Source of the DNA: Sipunculus nudus
Lineage: Eukaryota > Annelida > Sipuncula > Golfingiida > Sipunculidae
Length of the DNA stretch: 64,000 bases
Assembly: GCA_026874595.1 (NCBI GenBank)
Contig: CM049311.1
Span: 5,307,676 to 5,371,675 of the forward strand
Direction of reading: 5' to 3'
The position numbers were made by a program, and so were the translations under genes. The notes beneath the pieces were generated by a model. The model worked only from the letters and a program-made list of their open reading frames with translations, made no database searches and was not told the DNA's origin. Below, one piece after another: positions 47,013 through 60,243 of the stretch (position 1 is its first letter; each line of letters starts with the position of its first letter).

Positions 47013-48673
47013 TTGTATATATATAAGTAATTGTAATGATATTAAAATCGTGAAGTGCATTAATCGTACGGTATAATAACAACGCTTATAACAACGGGCG
47101 TGTAAGCGCTGTCAAGTAAACCAATTAACGGTAGGACATCAGAATCAACTACCACATCAGCTGACAAACAAGAATCAAATCATCTTTGTGGTCGAACATT
47201 TAACAAATTAATTAAATCTAATTATTATCATGGCTTTCTTCTAACAAAGATAGCTTATAATAATAATAATTATTATAATAATTATTATAATGATTACAAT
47301 AATTATAATATTAACAATAATAATAATATAATTTGAGAATTTGGGCGTTGTCAAAATAAGCGTTATTCCGATTTCAACTTTGCCGATCCACGTCCTCTTG
47401 CAACCAGACTCTCTGCGTATGTAGATTCTGGCCTTGACGCTGCCTTTGAATTAATTTCATGTTTATTGTCATGATTATTGGTACACTGCTTATATATTTA
47501 ATTTCTGATAATAATAATAATAATAATAATTATAATAATTATAATAATAATAATAATAATAATAAAAATAATAATTATAATTATAATAATAAAAATGATA
47601 ATAATAAAAAAATAATAATAATAACTAGAAATGAGCTCAGAGAGCGCAGACCTCCGCCAAGACAGGTCATTACCTTAATATGGCATTGTCAGAACTGAAG
47701 ATTATTTTCCTGATAAACCTCCCTAAATTTGATCAATTTTGCCTTGTATTGTTGTAGCTATCCTGAAATTTTCATCAAAATAGTGATCAAAATAGGGGTC
47801 CGTGCATGGTACCAGTAAATCAACGTCTGTACAAGAAGTTCATTAAGTTTGTTATATTTAAATCCTGGCGGGCTTACAAGGATCTTCAGGGATGTTTCAT
47901 TAAAATATTATGGTAAGAACATGGTAGTGTTCCCAGGACAACCAATTTAGTACTAAGGACACGAACGGATGTAAACTGGTGTTTATATATAGCACTATTT
48001 TCTAGTTTCTTTTTGTACCTTCTACCATTTCAACAAAACACGGCCTAATTGTACAGGTCATTCCCACAACTGTGAAGGTATCACAGTTGTGGATTTCGCA
48101 ACAACGTGTAAACAAATGTTCTATAAAACCCATAAAACACTCTTTTATGGGGTTATTTACGAATCGATCACTCCGAAAATTTGATCAATTGTTTCTTGTA
48201 TCATTGCCGAGCTATTTTGAAATACCTTCAAGATCCGTTCAAAGCTTTTTGAGTATAATGTTGCTAACAAACAAACTAACACCGGTAAAAACATTATCCC
48301 TGCGCCACAGACAGTGTTCAAAGTTGGTGTTCTTAAATTTTTATTAAACATTTGTTATTCCTGAGAACTTTGTAATTGAAATTATTGATATCTCCCTTGG
48401 AAATCGTTATGTTGCTGCCCTTGACTTTAAACACAACGATCAACATTCGTATAAACAAATGTCCTAAAACCCCATAAGAGTCTCTTAAAATTTAATTCAC
48501 TTTTAAAGAGACATGTGAAGAATATATATTCAGCTTTTCCTGGGACCCTGCAATAGAAGAAGTATAAAATATAGATTGCACTAAAATGAATTATGCAAAT
48601 ATAGCAAGTGCAGTCTCATTTTGAGAAAAATAATGTATATCAATGCACTTCAACATTTTATTATCATTACAAT

Positions 48674-48737
<64 letters not shown>

Positions 48738-49440
48738 ATAACACTATTTTTAAAGACACGTATTGATTGTAGTATATTGTAGTATAGTGCATATGTAGTT
48801 AAATATAGTATAATATAGCATATCATATTTTCGCATGGCATAACCTATTACATCATATATAACATTATATTATATTTAATTTGATTAATAAAATGGATTT
48901 ATTTAAATTAATTTTAACTATAATATATAATGTTATGTTATATTATATTAAAATTTTAATATTATATTATACATTGATTATATTATATTATATTTTGTCA
49001 TATTGAATTATATTATATAAGATTATATTATATTATATCATATTATATTATAATATGTGTATGAATTGACATGGTGAATATAAATATTTTTTAGTATTTG
49101 CATTTCAAATATGAGACTTATCAGATGTGACCCATTAAATTGAGAGTAAAAAAGCAAAAGCAAAAAGATATATTTAGAATGTCATATTTTTTACATGAAA
49201 ATAAAATATATTTTACGAAATATTTCATAAAATTATCAATTTTTTAAACGATGAGATCGAACCATTAGTCTCATCATAGCCAGGTCTGTTTGTCAAACAC
49301 CTAAACCAAACTTTCCTTCTTCTTCAGAGCCACGTGTACAAACTTACTTAGATTACTGTTTGATGAGTAACAAACTTACAAACACAATAACCAAACTTAG
49401 AGCTGATCCTCTTTAGCCGATCAGGGCAAACAACAAACCA
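46250..49440. other. divergent spacer between copies 7 and 8
   Basis: No supported gene. (AT)n tracts at about 46574-46618, 46864-46892, 46975-47010 and 48678-48732, and an AAT tract at about 47508-47625. The stretch 48070-48350 ends in a phrase of the ACAAACAAACTAACACCGG type, common at the end of dispersed repeats in marine invertebrates (from memory); the 91-codon frame over it is probably not a gene. Confidence 0.6.
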
Positions 49441-49442
49441 TC

Positions 49443-49613
49443 CTTTGATGAACAGAGCTGAGTTTAGTAACCAGAGCCTTTGATTAGTTAACGTACACGG
49501 TGATGATCAAAGGGATCAAAGTCCGATGGTCAAAGAAAGTTTGGGCCATCATAGGAGGCAATCAAGTTTCTGATGTTTATCAGTGAGCCGGATTTGAGTA
49601 GCTGGTATATAAA
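49443..49613 (+). promoter_or_regulatory. promoter of copy 8: TATA box plus five TCF/LEF-like sites
   Basis: Hexamers at 49443, 49478, 49507, 49516 and 49530, then TATATAAA at 49606-49613, 167 bp before the ATG. The promoter stays intact although the protein has lost part of its homeodomain. Confidence 0.67.
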
Positions 49614-49772
49614 GGTGAGTAGCTGGTGAGCAGGTATCATTCACTCAGAATCTGCTCAACGCTACAGTTCGACCTCAGTTTAACTAAGAATTTGCTCATC
49701 TTGCTACTCACTGATCTAAGTGCACATGCCCCCTGGTACTCTGCTCAGGTATCGCACAAGAGTAACCTAGAA

Positions 49773-50444
49773 ATGGACCTGACTCACTTGGACGTCCCAA
49801 GTATTGAGGAGTTGAGTTCTCTCCTGGGTGTCGGATCGTACACTACACACCAAGAGATGGATAAACAAAGGCAAACGTCAGTCACAGAGCCAGTCCACCA
49901 ACCACCGAAGAACCAGACAGAGGCCAGCATAACGCTCGCTGTACCAGCAAGACAGCCACTTACAGCACTGAACAGTCCGACACACAGGGACTGGTTCACC
50001 ACGATACCTTGCTGTGTCAGCACTGCTTCGGCCATCGATACGGTCTGGGCGGGATCGTGTACCAAGACGCATCATAGACCAGATGTTACCCCGCCACAGG
50101 TGGCAGCACCAGTCAAGAATGCATTCCCTGAACCTCTGTCTCTCCGGATCGCCATGTTGAACCTTCAACTCCTGACCCTCGAGTCCAAGCAGAAGACGAG
50201 GTCCCAGGAGATCCAGAATTATTACGCCATGCAGGCCAGTCAACTTGAAGGGGAGCGTTACCAGGCGCTGTACCAGCACCCGTACCTGACCGCTGAGACC
50301 ACTGAGTACCTGGCCACCACTGGGGGAATCACCACAGAACAAGTCAAGAAATGGTTCGCCAACCGTCGTCTGAGATCTGGTAACACCAAGAACATCAGAG
50401 AGATCGCCAGAAGACGCAAGTGTCCTGTAGCGGCTACCAGCTGA
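49773..50444 (+). CDS. homeobox-derived protein lacking homeodomain helix 1 (copy 8)
   Basis: An open frame of 223 residues from the conserved ATG; an upstream extension begins only at GTG and is not taken. Compared with copy 3 it lacks 77 residues, about 167-243. ERYQAL joins directly to YQHPYL, which removes the second half of the central block, the basic N-terminal arm and helix 1. The P-Y-P loop reads P-Y-L. Helices 2 and 3 (WFANRRLRSG) and the basic tail remain. Such a protein should not bind DNA as a normal homeodomain. It may be a decaying gene, or a shortened protein that keeps the partner-binding half. The frame is preserved in copy 10, and the promoter and poly(A) signal (50648-50653) are intact. 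Confidence 0.75.
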   Translation: MDLTHLDVPSIEELSSLLGVGSYTTHQEMDKQRQTSVTEPVHQPPKNQTEASITLAVPARQPLTALNSPTHRDWFTTIPCCVSTASAIDTVWAGSCTKTHHRPDVTPPQVAAPVKNAFPEPLSLRIAMLNLQLLTLESKQKTRSQEIQNYYAMQASQLEGERYQALYQHPYLTAETTEYLATTGGITTEQVKKWFANRRLRSGNTKNIREIARRRKCPVAATS

Positions 50445-50653
50445 ATTGCAAGACAAAAACGCACAGAAAGAATCGTGAAGATTTTAAATATATATATATA
50501 ACATGTATATTGAATGTCTGTATTCTGTTGTAATATTCATATCATATCAGCATATTTGATCACTATATGTAAATATTCCCATATATACATTTGTTCATCA
50601 TTAATTGTAGACCTATATGTAAATAATTTTTATATTATACATGTGTAAATAAA

Positions 50654-53573
50654 GTACATCACATTTTCCATTTTATGTTTGTCTGTGCATCATCAATGAA
50701 TGCGCTGTGTGTTGGTCTTCCAAACCTGTATATTTGTCGTAATATAAGACTCGTAACGGCCACATGACCATCATCCCTTTAGGTAGAGTACTAAACTGTC
50801 CAATGTTTAAAATAAAACTCAAATTCCGACCCGCTTTCTTATTCTGCCACAATTTCTTGTTCATGCAGATCTTTCTTACTTCATACATTTATATTAAAGC
50901 ATTAAAAATCCATGCATAGATATGAAATCTATGACATCCGCCGCAACCTTTTTAAGGCTTTTAGACCAATTGTTTGGCCTAGCTCCTCTCCCCCCCCCCT
51001 CCTTTTTCCGGACCTGGCGACTTTTTTCCGGTTGTGTCATCAGTCCTCGTTAGTAAGACCTCTCCTTTCATTAACCCTAAGTCCGCCCCTGTTACTCTGT
51101 GTGTGTGTGTGTGTTAAGGGGTAGGGGTCTAGGTTTGTGTATGTTAGGCTATCTCTTATCCGTATGTGTGTATTTGTGTGTATTTCTGTTGATACATTTC
51201 TATTAATCACACAAACACCTATAAAAATCCTTTGAATTCGTTCACAAGGTTAGCGCAATGCACCTGTACTGCACGAGGAGTTTACGTAAAGCTACATGCA
51301 ATTAACTCACTTGTTATTTTTCTGACAACCATCTGAGAAGCCTGAGTACACCCTTATCAATTTGATGTCAGAATTCGACACCAGGGGACTCTGTCTAAAA
51401 GCTTATGCGACATCATTTCTTTGTGAGCTGGAAACTGCAGAACAGTCGTCAAACGTTGTCATGGTAAATTATACACGGAGGTCATGAGCAGTAATTGAGA
51501 AATGATGATCATGTTATTTCTACAGGTTAAGCATTAAAACTCAATTTACAAGAACTACAACTGTCTACGTTGCTTGTGGTATAAAACTGATATACTTAAG
51601 TCAAAATCACAATAAAACTATGAACATGTACATGTACATGTATATGTATATACATGACCGGGTTCAGCCACCGCCGCCGCGGCGTTCGTTTCCGCAAAAC
51701 TCCTCTGAGACTACTGGACCGATTTTCCGAAGCTTTACCCAATTATCGGGTCACATATGAACTGGTGCCTTACCAATTTGCGTTGCTTTTTGACCTTTCC
51801 TCTCTGCAGTGCGTCCATCTGTGCGTCTGTGTTTACACATTGAACAACATATCTTCGGACTCGTTTGACCGACCAGACTGAAATTTTGCACCAGTGTAGC
51901 TTTGGATAGCTTTACATCATACAATTAACTGGTGGCGCCACCTGCAACAATTTTGCGCGGCGTCCATCTGTTTGTCTGCCTTGGGTTACAAATCACTCAT
52001 ATCTCTGCAGTGGTTGGACTTATCCACTTGCATTTTTTTCATATGAATAGCTTTCTTGATTTTATGACAGGTGGCGCCACCTACATTCACCTCTAGGCTG
52101 CAGACATCCAGGCTTATATTTCAGGACTGGTTTGACGTATCCTCCTGAAATTTTGCACGTTTATAGATCTTATATAGCTCTTTATTATACGCAAAACTGG
52201 TGGCGCCACCAGCAACCATTTTTGCCCAGCGTCCTTGTGGTTGTCTGCTGTGGGATAAAATTACTGTACATGTATACTAGTATACATGTATATACATTTT
52301 GGATAGCTTTCTATGGATTTTGTGGAGGTGGCGCAACCTACATACATATTCGGCTGCAGACATCAATGCTAATATGCAACACACCTCACTCTATTTCCCC
52401 TTGCCACTCAATCCATGCTTCACTTCACCCGTCCCACTCTGATTTCGGCAGATACACGAAGTCGCTTGTCGATTGCCCGTATTCTACCTTCTTTAAACTT
52501 TGTCTCAGCGACATTTCATGTAAATTTCAGAAAATGTTGCATCCGTTATAAATTAAAAGACACTCCTATGCTGAAAAATAATTGTAATAATAATTATAAA
52601 AATATAAAAATACCAACATTTTGGGAAGTTTGCTTGAAAGTTGTTTTCAGTAATTAATTTAAGGATTCTTAGACTGAAACATAATTTATAATCAGTGGGG
52701 GATCCAGCGGGTGGCGCCCGCGGCGAGCGCCCCCTCAGTTGAACTGTATTATCTCCCATTTTATCGAGTTCTATTCCCATTTATTCGTAATTAATTTTCA
52801 TTTTTCAAATTTTAAATTTTCAAGGCAATTAGATTGTTATGTTTATTATTTTCCAATTCATAAGTAGAGGATATTAAAGAACAGATTTTAGATTTATTAA
52901 ATTGAGAGAGCATCCAATGTATATATATATATATATATAAACTCAGTGAGAGGGAATCATTTCGTTATCCTCGACCAATCGCATTCGCCTGTGAGTGAGG
53001 CAAAGCCATCCCATTTGCCCTACAGAGTTCAGCTTGTTCTGGGTCGACCTTAAAAATCTCACCGCTCCGTTACTGATACTCAAACTCACGCTCTGTGCTC
53101 TGCTGTCCGAGTCCTGTGCGCTGCCTAGCCCACAATAGCCGGCAAAATGCAAAGTTTGACATACGACTTAACGAATTCATTTGTTTAACCACGAGAACTA
53201 CATTTAAAGACAACATTTTGCAAGTAATAACCTTAGACTTATGCGCATTTTCACTATTGACATCAACATGTTACAAACTATTGAATGTTTGGAACTTTAG
53301 ACCTTGTAGATAATACCTAAAATTTTAAAGAAATATAAATATTAAAGCCTGCCACACGTTTCCCAAACCCCTAAAGTTTGAATACAACCCTCATAATCTT
53401 TTGTTAAAAGTACCTCAAAATTTCCTCTTTACATTGGATATTTTAAAATTTTTCTGGATATGGGAGGGGGACATCCCCTCCCATACCCATCCCGATTTAA
53501 TACTAATTAATTTTAATAAAAACATAGCTCTAGATTCTATAGATATTTATTTCATACGGTGAAATATATTACG

Positions 53574-53624
<51 letters not shown>

Positions 53625-55214
53625 GTATATATATATATATACATTTATGAACTTAGTTTTTATACTACCTAACAACCAGTAATTAGCGCATCCCCGTTCT
53701 CCAAATTCTGGATCAAAATTTGCACTGAACCTGCGTATAATGATCAAATGTTAAGAAAAATAAAGCTCCTAGTGTGAATTCATTTTGTGAGGATAACCGT
53801 CTCCATTTTAATGCCAGTTTAACGAAGTATGTACATTTGCAGAATTCTATTCCATGGAGTGTCACTTCGTGACAGGATAGTAACACACGCTTCCTATCAT
53901 TTTATATCCTGGTGTTTTCCTGTCCCGGTGACTAAAGTTGCGCCTGCTTACCCTGGGTGTAGTTGCCCCCATTTGCTGGCATATGCCATCGAGGAACCAA
54001 CGAAAGGCGCATTCGTTTGTGAGCGTAACACGGTCGTGAGGCACGGTATTCTCATGAAGCCTGCAGACCGCTAACCCTATGGGTGGGGCAGACCTTGAAA
54101 ATTCTGAACACCTCGGCTGAGATTCGAACAACCTGTATACCACTGAAAGCTTTCCGTGTTGATTGAGTAGGCATGGCAAACTTAAATATTCCATATATTT
54201 AATGTTAAAATAATGGAAATAGAATTTTTAATATCTTTTTTACTCAAATGTACTGATTAAAGATCTGTAAGGAATATTTGTATTGAGCTAGTTGGGCCAA
54301 TTTTATTCATAATTACACTATTTTACTTTTTTCGCCATTTTACTTTTACCACTTATGTTTTATGTTCAACAGGAATGAACACACAGAAGTATCTCCCTTT
54401 CAAGGTGCTCAAACTCTTTACGCGTAACTGTCAGAACATATAGGCCACTGTGCCCGGCTTTACCGCATTTAACAAATATATATATCGCTGTTCAGCAATA
54501 TCATATATTAACGATTAATGCCCTTCTAACAATCCGGAGAAAGGACACACACTCATCGCTACACACCTTTATGAATGAATGTTAGCTCACCTGAAAATCA
54601 GTTGTGGTCGCGAAGGGCAACTCTATAAATAAATATGTGATGTAGGTTTCTTTTGACACCAATATGAGCGGTGAGCGGGTATTTTTTACTTAACTTGTCC
54701 AGACAAAACATGCTATAATTTTTGCCAACATGGCATACCAGGTATGCATGGATACACATATCTAAATTCTTGAAATACTAGATTGAAATAATATAATTCA
54801 ATCAAGTTTCAATTTCACCATCATGATTGAAAATTTTGCATCTTTAATACACGCAATGAGACAAGATCCTTAATTTGCAATGTAAATACTGGATATAGAT
54901 AGAATTATTTCTTGTAGAAAGGGTACATTCAAAGATAAAGTAGTGATCCATGTAACATAGGATCGATAGTTACGTAGAACAATTGTTTTTCTAAATGTGA
55001 CCTAAACCGGGAGGCCTCCGGGCGGGGATTCACTAGCTGTTCAAGGGGGCTAAATTGACACTAAGCTGATTTCAAACAACGAAACTAGTATCTTTGGACC
55101 AAACGGTCTCACAGAAAGGCTGGACGGTTATTTAATGGACACGACTCATGGCATGGAAAACAAACACTGAACGGAACAGGACATAAGACGTTAAGCTGTC
55201 AGGTGATCAAATGC
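50654..55214. other. convergent spacer between copies 8 and 9
   Basis: No supported gene. The GGTGGCGCC block lies at about 51655-52350, (AT)n at about 53576-53640, and the A-type flank from about 53750. Nearly identical to 61127-64000 over the part that is in the window. Confidence 0.65.
51655..52350. repeat. GGTGGCGCCACC repeat block after copy 8
   Basis: Palindromes near 51931, 52071 and 52199, with a degenerate GGTGGCGCAACC near 52327. The block is almost the same, base for base, as the one after copy 10. Confidence 0.75.
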
Positions 55215-55406
55215 TTTATTTACACACGTGTAGTATGAATATTAAATGAGACACATATTTACCATGATACAAATGTGTATATGAACATATTTACATATGA
55301 CGATACGATAAAGTGAATATGATATGTATAATACATTTTAATAAAACGATACATTTTACACACATTTTACAATAGCCATGAATATTATGCGTTTAAATCC
55401 TGATGT

Positions 55407-56309
55407 TCAGCTAGTATCCGCCAGGGGGCACTTGCGTCTACTGGCGATCACTCTGATGTTCTTTGTGTTACCAGATCTCAGACGACGGTTGGCGAACCAT
55501 TTCTTGACTTGTTCTGTGGTGATTCCCCCAGTGGTGGCCAGGTACTCAGTGGTCTTGGCTGTTGTTAACGGGTGCTCCTCATTCATAGAGTACCAGTTCT
55601 CCGTGATACGAGTAGCTACAGGGTTCAGCTTGGCGGGCTAGGTTTTCCGCGGACGGATGGCGGGAGCTGCAGCAACCTCCGTCAGAGAGGTCACGTGACC
55701 TGATTCTACATGGTGACACCACTGCTGGACTTGACTGATTAGAATTAAGTGCTTGTTGTCATAGTAACTGTTGATACCGTCATGTTGCCATGGTGACAAT
55801 CTTTGCGCCATCAGTGACTGGTAACGCTCCCCTTCAAGTTGACTGGCCTGCATGGCGTAATAATTCTGGATCTCCTGGGACCTCGTCTTCTGCTTGGACT
55901 CGAGTGTCAGGAGTTGTAGGTTCAACATGGCGATCCGGAGAGACAGAGGTTCAGGGAATGCATTCTTGACTGGTGCTGCCACCTGTGACGGGGTAACATC
56001 CGGTCCATGATGCGTCTTGGTACACGATCCCGCCCAGACCGTATCAGTGGCCGGAGCAGTGCTGACACAGCCAGGAATCTTGGTGAACCAGTCTCTGTGT
56101 GTCGGACCGTTCAGTGCTTTCAGTGTCTGTCTTGCTGGTACAGGGGGCTTCATGCTGGTGGCTGTCTGGTTCGTTGGTGGTTGATGGACTTGCTCTGTGA
56201 CTGACGTTTGCCATTGTATATCCATCCCTTGGTGTGTAGTGTACGATCCTGAACACAGGAGATCACTCAGCTCCTCAAGGCTGGGGACGTCCATGTCAAT
56301 CAGATCCAT
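55407..56309 (-). pseudogene. SPILE-like homeobox pseudogene (copy 9)
   Basis: The reading frame opens at the normal ATG and gives 223 residues nearly identical to copy 7, then stops at a TAG (55638-55640) where copies have AAG for the second lysine of RKTK at the start of the homeodomain. The whole homeodomain is therefore not translated. Past the stop the frame continues without a shift to the usual end at 55407. It shows further damage: the P-Y-P loop reads P-L-T, Glu to Lys follows it, and RIMENW is RITENW. These changes suggest relaxed selection after the stop arose. The poly(A) signal (55215-55220) and promoter remain. A truncated protein carrying only the linker and central block could still be made. 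Confidence 0.85.
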
Positions 56310-56463
56310 TTCCAGGTTACTCTTAAGCTATCCCTGAGTAGTGTAGGCACCTGTACTTCGATCAGTGAGTAGCCGGTTGAGCAAATTCTGAGTAAGCAGT
56401 GAGGTCAAATTGTAGCGTTGAGCAGATACTGAGTGAATGATACCTGTTCACCCCCTACTCGCC

Positions 56464-56623
56464 TTTATATACCAGCTACTCACTGGTAAACTTCAGAAAC
56501 TTGATTCTCTCCTTTGAAGGCCAAAACTTTCTTTGCCCATCGGACTTTGATCCCTTTGATCATCACCGTGTACGTTAATTAATCAAAGGCTCTGGTTACT
56601 AAACTCAGCCCTGTTCATCAAAG
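56464..56623 (-). promoter_or_regulatory. promoter of copy 9: TATA box plus five TCF/LEF-like sites
   Basis: TATATAAA at 56464-56471 on the minus strand; hexamers at 56512, 56545, 56554 (CCTTTGATC), 56583 and 56618. Practically identical to the promoter of copy 7, as expected from the recent duplication. Confidence 0.65.
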
Positions 56624-56629
56624 GATGGT

Positions 56630-56949
56630 TTGTTGTTTGCCTTGGCCGGCTACAGAGGATCAGTCTAAGTTTGGTTGTCGTGTTTGTAAGTTTGTTACTC
56701 ATCAAACAGTTATCTAAGTAAGTTTGTACATGTGGCTATGAAGAAGAAGGAAAGTTTGGTTTAGGTGTTTGACAAACAGACCTGGCTGTGATGAGACTAA
56801 TAGTTCGACCTCATCGTTTGAAAAGTTGATAATTTTATGAAATATTTCATGAAATGTATTTTATTTTCAAGTAAAAAAATATGAAAAATTCTCAATATAT
56901 CTTTTTGCTTTATTTTTTTTTATAAAAATCCAATGAATTGTCTTATTTG

Positions 56950-57015
<66 letters not shown>

Positions 57016-57247
57016 TATAAAATATAATATATTCATCATGTAATTTCATACACATATTATAATATAATATGATATAATATGATATAAACTTTTATAATAT
57101 AATTAAATATGATAAAATATGATAAAAATATAATATGATATAATATACATAAAATTAATTAAAATTAATTAAAGTTGATCAAATGTTTATAAAATTTAAT
57201 ATTATATAAAAATATAATATGCTATGCAATACCAAACTATAATATAC

Positions 57248-57296
<49 letters not shown>

Positions 57297-57373
57297 ACTA
57301 CATATGCACTATACTACAATTTATACAATATACTATACTCAAGCAGTGTCTTCATAAATAGTGTTATACTTTC

Positions 57374-57419
<46 letters not shown>

Positions 57420-57934
57420 TTGTATATATATAAGTAATTGTAATGATATTAAAATCGTGAAGTGCATTAATCGTACGGTATAATAACAACGCTTATAACA
57501 ACGGGCGTGTAAGCGCTGTCAAGTAAACCAATTAACGGTAGGACATCAGAATCAACTACCACATCAGCTGACAAACAAGAATCAAATCATCTTTGTGGTC
57601 GAACATTTAACAAATTAATTAAATCTAATTATTATCATGGCTTTCTTCTAACAAAGATAGCTTATAATAATAATAATTATTATAATAATTATTATAATGA
57701 TTACAATAATTATAATATTAACAATAATAATAATATAATTTGAGAATTTGGGCGTTGTCAAAATAAGCGTTATTCCGATTTCAACTTTGCCGATCCACGT
57801 CCTCTTGCAACCAGACTCTCTGCGTATGTAGATTCTGGCCTTGACGCTGCCTTTGAATTAATTTCATGTTTGTCATGATTATTGGTACACTGCTTATATA
57901 TTTAATTTCTGATAATAATAATAATAATAATAAT

Positions 57935-57984
<50 letters not shown>

Positions 57985-59160
57985 TAATAATTATAATTAT
58001 AATAATAAAAATGATAATAATAAAAAAATAATAATAATAACTAGAAATGAGCTCAGAGAGCGCAGACCTCCGCCAAGACAGGTCATTACCTTAATATGGC
58101 ATTGTCAGAACTGAAGATTATTTTCCTGATAAACCTCCCTAAATTTGATCAATTTTGCCTTGTATTGTTGTAGCTATCCTGAAATTTTCATCAAAATAGT
58201 GATCAAAATAGGGGTCCGTGCATGGTACCAGTAAATCAACGTCTGTACAAGAAGTTCATTAAGTTTGTTATATTTAAATCCTGGCGGGCTTACAAGGATC
58301 TTCAGGGATGTTTCATTAAAATATTATGGTAAGAACATGGTAGTGTTGCCAGGACAACCAATTTAGTACTAAGGACACGAACGGATGTAAACTGGTGTTT
58401 ATATATAGCACTATTTTCTAGTTTCTTTTTGTACCTTCTACCATTTCAACAAAACACGGCCTAATTGTACAGGTCATTCCCACAACTGTGAAGGTATCAC
58501 AGTTGTGGATTTCGCAACAACGTGTAAACAAATGTTCTATAAAACCCATAAAACACTCTTTTATGGGGTTATTTACGAATCGATCACTCCGAAAATTTGA
58601 TCAATTGTTTCTTGTATCATTGCCGAGCTATTTTGAAATACCTTCAAGATCCGTTCAAAGCTTTTTGAGTATAATGTTGCTAACAAACAAACTAACACCG
58701 GTAAAAACATTATCCCTGCGCCACAGACAGTGTTCAAAGTTGGTGTTCTTAAATTTTTATTAAACATTTGTTATTCCTGGGAACTTTGTAATTGAAATTA
58801 TTGATATCTCCCTTGGAAATCGTTATGTTGCTGCCCTTGACTTTAAACACAACGATCAACATTCGTGACCCCCCCCCCCCATTCTGTCCGTTGATTTACT
58901 GATACCTTTCAGGGAAACGGCACGTTCACGTCTCCGTATAAACAAATGTCCTAAAACCCCATAAGAGTCTCTTAAAATTTAATTCACTTTTAAAGAGACA
59001 TGTGAAGAATATATATTCAGCTTTTCCTGGGACCCTGCAATAGAAGAAGTATAAAATATAGATTGCACTAAAATGAATTATGCAAATATAGCAAGTGCAG
59101 TCTCATTTTGAGAAAAATAATGTATATCAATGCACTTCAACATTTTATTATCATTACAAT

Positions 59161-59208
<48 letters not shown>

Positions 59209-59910
59209 ATAACACTATTTTTAAAGACACGTATTGATTGTAGTATATTGTAGTATAGTGCATATGTAGTTAAATATAGTATAATATAGCATATCATATT
59301 TTCGCATGGCATAACCTATTACATCATATATAACATTATATAATATTTAATTTGATTAATAAAATGGATTTATTTAAATTAATTTTAACTATAATATATA
59401 ATGATATGTTATATTATATTAAAATTTTAATATTATATTATACATTGATTATATTATATTATATTTTGTCATATTGAATTATATTATATAAGATTATATT
59501 ATATTATATCATATTATATTATAATATGTGTATGAATTGACATGGTGAATATAAATATTTTTTAGTATTTACATTTCAAATATGAGACTTATCAGATGTG
59601 ACCCATTAAATTGAGAGTAAAAAAGCAAAAGCAAAAAGATATATTTAGAATGTCATATTTTTTACATGAAAATAAAATATATTTCACGAAATATTTCATA
59701 AAATTATCAATTTTTTAAACGATGAGATCGAACCATTAGTCTCATCATAGCCAGGTCTGTTTGTCAAACACCTAAACCAAACTTTCCTTCTTCTTCAGAG
59801 CCACGTGTACAAACTTACTTAGATTACTGTTTGATGAGTAACAAACTTACAAACACAATAACCAAACTTAGAGCTGATCCTCTGTAGCCGATCAGGGCAA
59901 ACAACAAACC
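56630..59910. other. divergent spacer between copies 9 and 10
   Basis: Nearly identical to 46250-49440, apart from microsatellite length changes ((AT)n at about 56953-57009, 57257-57297, 57377-57417, 59167-59203; AAT at about 57910-58042) and one extra segment of about 75 bp at 58866-58940. Confidence 0.65.
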
Positions 59911-59913
59911 ATC

Positions 59914-60084
59914 CTTTGATGAACAGAGCTGAGTTTAGTAACCAGAGCCTTTGATTAGTTAACGTACACGGTGATGATCAAAGGGATCAAAGTCCGATGG
60001 TCAAAGAAAGTTTGGGCCATCATAGGAGGCAATCAAGTTTCTGATGTTTATCAGTGAGCCGGATTTGAGTAGCTGGTATATAAA
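59914..60084 (+). promoter_or_regulatory. promoter of copy 10: TATA box plus five TCF/LEF-like sites
   Basis: Hexamers at 59914, 59949, 59978, 59987 and 60001, then TATATAAA at 60077-60084, 167 bp before the ATG. Confidence 0.66.
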
Positions 60085-60243
60085 GGTGAGTAGCTGGTGA
60101 GCAGGTATCATTCACTCAGAATCTGCTCAACGCTACAGTTCGACCTCAGTTTAACTAAGAATTTGCTCATCTTGCTACTCACTGATCTAAGTGCACATGC
60201 CCCCTGGTACTCTGCTCAGGTATCGCACAAGAGTAACCTAGAA

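Noticed and set aside
48072-48347. 91-codon frame repeated identically at 58488-58763
   Set aside because: Identity is explained by the recent duplication of the unit; the related spacers of older units do not keep the frame, and it ends in a dispersed-repeat phrase.
50258-50456. Minus-strand frames opposite the homeobox copies (for example the 192-codon frames opposite copies 8 and 10)
   Set aside because: They mirror the conserved homeobox coding strand and change length from copy to copy; no independent domain is visible.
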